Under the pieces are notes generated by a model, which saw only the letters and a list, made by a program, of their open reading frames with translations, had not been told where the DNA came from and ran no database searches. This document shows, in pieces, positions 4,805-6,145 of a stretch of 6,145 bases of DNA. Made by a program: the position numbers and the translations under genes. The stretch lies in contig USAI01000104.1 of assembly GCA_900552675.1 (NCBI GenBank), positions 1 to 6,145 on the forward strand, in the 5' to 3' direction. Positions within the stretch are counted from its first letter, which is position 1, and every line of letters starts with the position of its first letter. Source of the DNA: an uncultured Prevotella sp. Lineage in GTDB: Bacteria > Bacteroidota > Bacteroidia > Bacteroidales > Bacteroidaceae.

Positions 4805-6061
4805 AACCATAACCTTCTTCACAGTGCCATCGCTATAGCGCACAATGTTCAGGCCCTTGGCAGGGGCGGTAAGCATATTGCCGTTTGCATCGTAGCGCGA
4901 CACCTCGGTTACAGTGCTGTCGTTGGTTACGCCTTCAATGCCTGTGCCATCCATCTCTTCGATGTCGAACTCTTTCCATACCTCTGCCTGGCGATATTTC
5001 TTTGCACAGCCCTTGGGCACATAGAGTTTACATTCAGAGCGAGGAAGACCGTTAAAATCAGCATCCTTCAATGGGAAAGGTTCAGACATATAGGCATAAA
5101 TGACCTTAGCACTACACTCAGCAAATGCGTAATCACCAACAGTCTTCAGACTGGCAGGCAACTCAAGAACCTCAATATCTTGGAACGACTTGTAGAAAGC
5201 TTCTGGGGCTATTTCTGTCACCTTCGAAGGTATCTTTAGGCCTCCAAACGACCCTATGTATGGACTTCCGCAGAAAGCGCGGTAACCTATGCGTTTAAGC
5301 TCTGCGGGAAGTTTTATTTCATACAGACAGCCACAGTCGGCAAATGCCTCTTCCGGAATTTCGGTTATTGCGTCCGACAGCGTCACTCCTTTCTTCAGAT
5401 AGTCGCAGTGTGCGAAGCAACCTTTGCCTATCTTCGTAACGCTGTTAGGAAGGGTTATTCCTCCTAAACTGTTGCAATCTTGGAAGGCATAGTCGCCGAT
5501 GCTCTTCAAACCGTCATGCAGGTAGATATGCGTCAGATTTTGGCATCCTTCGAACATATTGTTAGTGATTTCAGTTATCTGCTTTGGCAATGTGAAATTT
5601 CCGATGCCACTGTGACTGAATATGCCATTGCCCATAGATGTGATTGTCTTTGGGAAGGTTATATTCTGCAAATTAGGACAATTAGCAAACAGGTTGTCGC
5701 TGATGGTGGTTATGGCATCAGGGATGACAAAGTCGGTGAAGCCGCAGCCCATGAAGGCGCCTGTCCCAATAGCTTTTAGATTCTTGGGCAGCGTGATGTT
5801 TGTAAGGTTACCGCAATATGCAAACAGATTATTGCTGATGGTGGTTATGCCATCGGGAACGACAAACTCGGTGAAACCGCAGCCCATGAAGGCACCATCC
5901 TCAATTGTTTTCAGCCCCTTGGGTAGTGTGATGCTTGTAAGGTTACCGCAATTTGCAAACAAACCATTGCTGATGGTGGTTATGCCATCGGGAACGACAA
6001 CCTGTGTGAAGCCACAACCCTTGAAGGCACCCTTACCCATGCTTGTTAAGCCAGCGGGCAA
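4799..6061 (-). CDS. BspA-like leucine-rich-repeat (LRR_5) surface protein, 5'-truncated
   Basis: About 420 residues are made of LRR_5 repeats of the BspA family ('LPxxLKxIGxxAFxxCxxL', residues 1-345). Next comes the usual terminal cap LYVPKGCAKKYRQAEVWKEF (346-365) and a Prevotella-type tail, SRYDANGNMLTAP (388-400), then GLNIVRYSDGTVKKVMVE. Such proteins are secreted and often bind host proteins or other bacteria; the tail probably takes part in export or anchoring, possibly by a type IX-like route (inference). The gene has no proper start. The base at 6061 begins a TTG, not ATG, and the frame stays open with LRR-like residues (YNGCSKLAAIG) back to about 6097 before a TGA at 6113-6115. The first ATG is residue 8 (6038-6040), inside a repeat. 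No signal peptide exists in any frame up to the window edge. It is probably a pseudogene or a detached 3' cassette. An assembly break is the main alternative. Residues 16-195 form a 45-residue super-repeat. Confidence 0.85.
   Translation of the reverse strand: MPAGLTSMGKGAFKGCGFTQVVVPDGITTISNGLFANCGNLTSITLPKGLKTIEDGAFMGCGFTEFVVPDGITTISNNLFAYCGNLTNITLPKNLKAIGTGAFMGCGFTDFVIPDAITTISDNLFANCPNLQNITFPKTITSMGNGIFSHSGIGNFTLPKQITEITNNMFEGCQNLTHIYLHDGLKSIGDYAFQDCNSLGGITLPNSVTKIGKGCFAHCDYLKKGVTLSDAITEIPEEAFADCGCLYEIKLPAELKRIGYRAFCGSPYIGSFGGLKIPSKVTEIAPEAFYKSFQDIEVLELPASLKTVGDYAFAECSAKVIYAYMSEPFPLKDADFNGLPRSECKLYVPKGCAKKYRQAEVWKEFDIEEMDGTGIEGVTNDSTVTEVSRYDANGNMLTAPAKGLNIVRYSDGTVKKVMVE
5477..6016 (-). repeat. 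135-bp (45-residue) tandem super-repeat in the LRR gene
   Basis: Four consecutive 45-residue units, each made of two LRRs, begin at residues 16, 61, 106 and 151 of the LRR protein (6016, 5881, 5746, 5611). The first two differ at only 9 of 45 residues. The third is close (IPDAITTIS for VPDGITTIS) and the fourth is diverged (LPKQITEIT). At DNA level, tgatggtggttatg recurs at 5701, 5836 and 5971, exactly 135 bp apart. The repeats nearest the broken 5' end are the most alike, which indicates recent duplication there. Confidence 0.85.
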
Positions 6062-6145
6062 GCCGATGGCGGCAAGTTTGCTGCAACCGTTGTATTTACA
6101 ACCGATTATTACTCAATATTTTATAGATAATAAGTCAGAAATATG

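Noticed and set aside
5477..6016. CRISPR-like array suggested by the regular repeats
   Set aside because: The repeats are coding, in frame, contiguous and 135 bp long, with no spacers; they encode leucine-rich repeats.

Overview
The window looks like a chromosomal fragment from a Bacteroidota bacterium, most likely Prevotella or a close relative. Four things point there: a BspA-like leucine-rich-repeat protein ending in a Prevotella-style C-terminal tail, A-rich translation starts without clear Shine-Dalgarno boxes, two copies of the Bacteroidota -7 promoter element (TAnnTTTG), and several small families typical of that phylum. Every confident gene is on the minus strand, so transcription runs from right to left.

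Right part (about 4700-6112): a 5'-truncated BspA-like LRR gene. It contains a 135-bp tandem super-repeat and ends leftward in a pentanucleotide repeat and a long two-part hairpin that looks like its terminator. LRR homology stops abruptly near 6097, just before an in-frame TGA, and no start codon or signal peptide is present.

Middle (4558 down to 508): five closely spaced genes that look like one operon. In order of transcription they are a DUF3737 beta-helix protein, a MalY/PatB-type PLP C-S lyase, CutC, a Bacteroidota protein resembling a stripped-down SAM methyltransferase, and a PduO-type cobalamin adenosyltransferase. Intergenic gaps are 11, 3, 31 and 22 bp. A -7-like box and three imperfect 12-bp direct repeats lie in the leader before the first gene. 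The five products share no obvious single pathway. The themes are sulfur amino acids, adenosylcobalamin, and proteins of unknown role.

Left part (1-507): a small acidic DUF2795 protein, apparently with its own promoter overlapping the end of the adenosyltransferase gene, followed by a perfect 15-bp stem terminator. The first 52 bases may be the tail of a convergent plus-strand gene.

I saw no tRNA, rRNA, CRISPR array, insertion sequence or phage gene. The points most worth checking are the broken end and super-repeat of the LRR gene, the DUF3737-PatB pairing, and the apparent loss of the SAM-binding motif in the methyltransferase-like protein.
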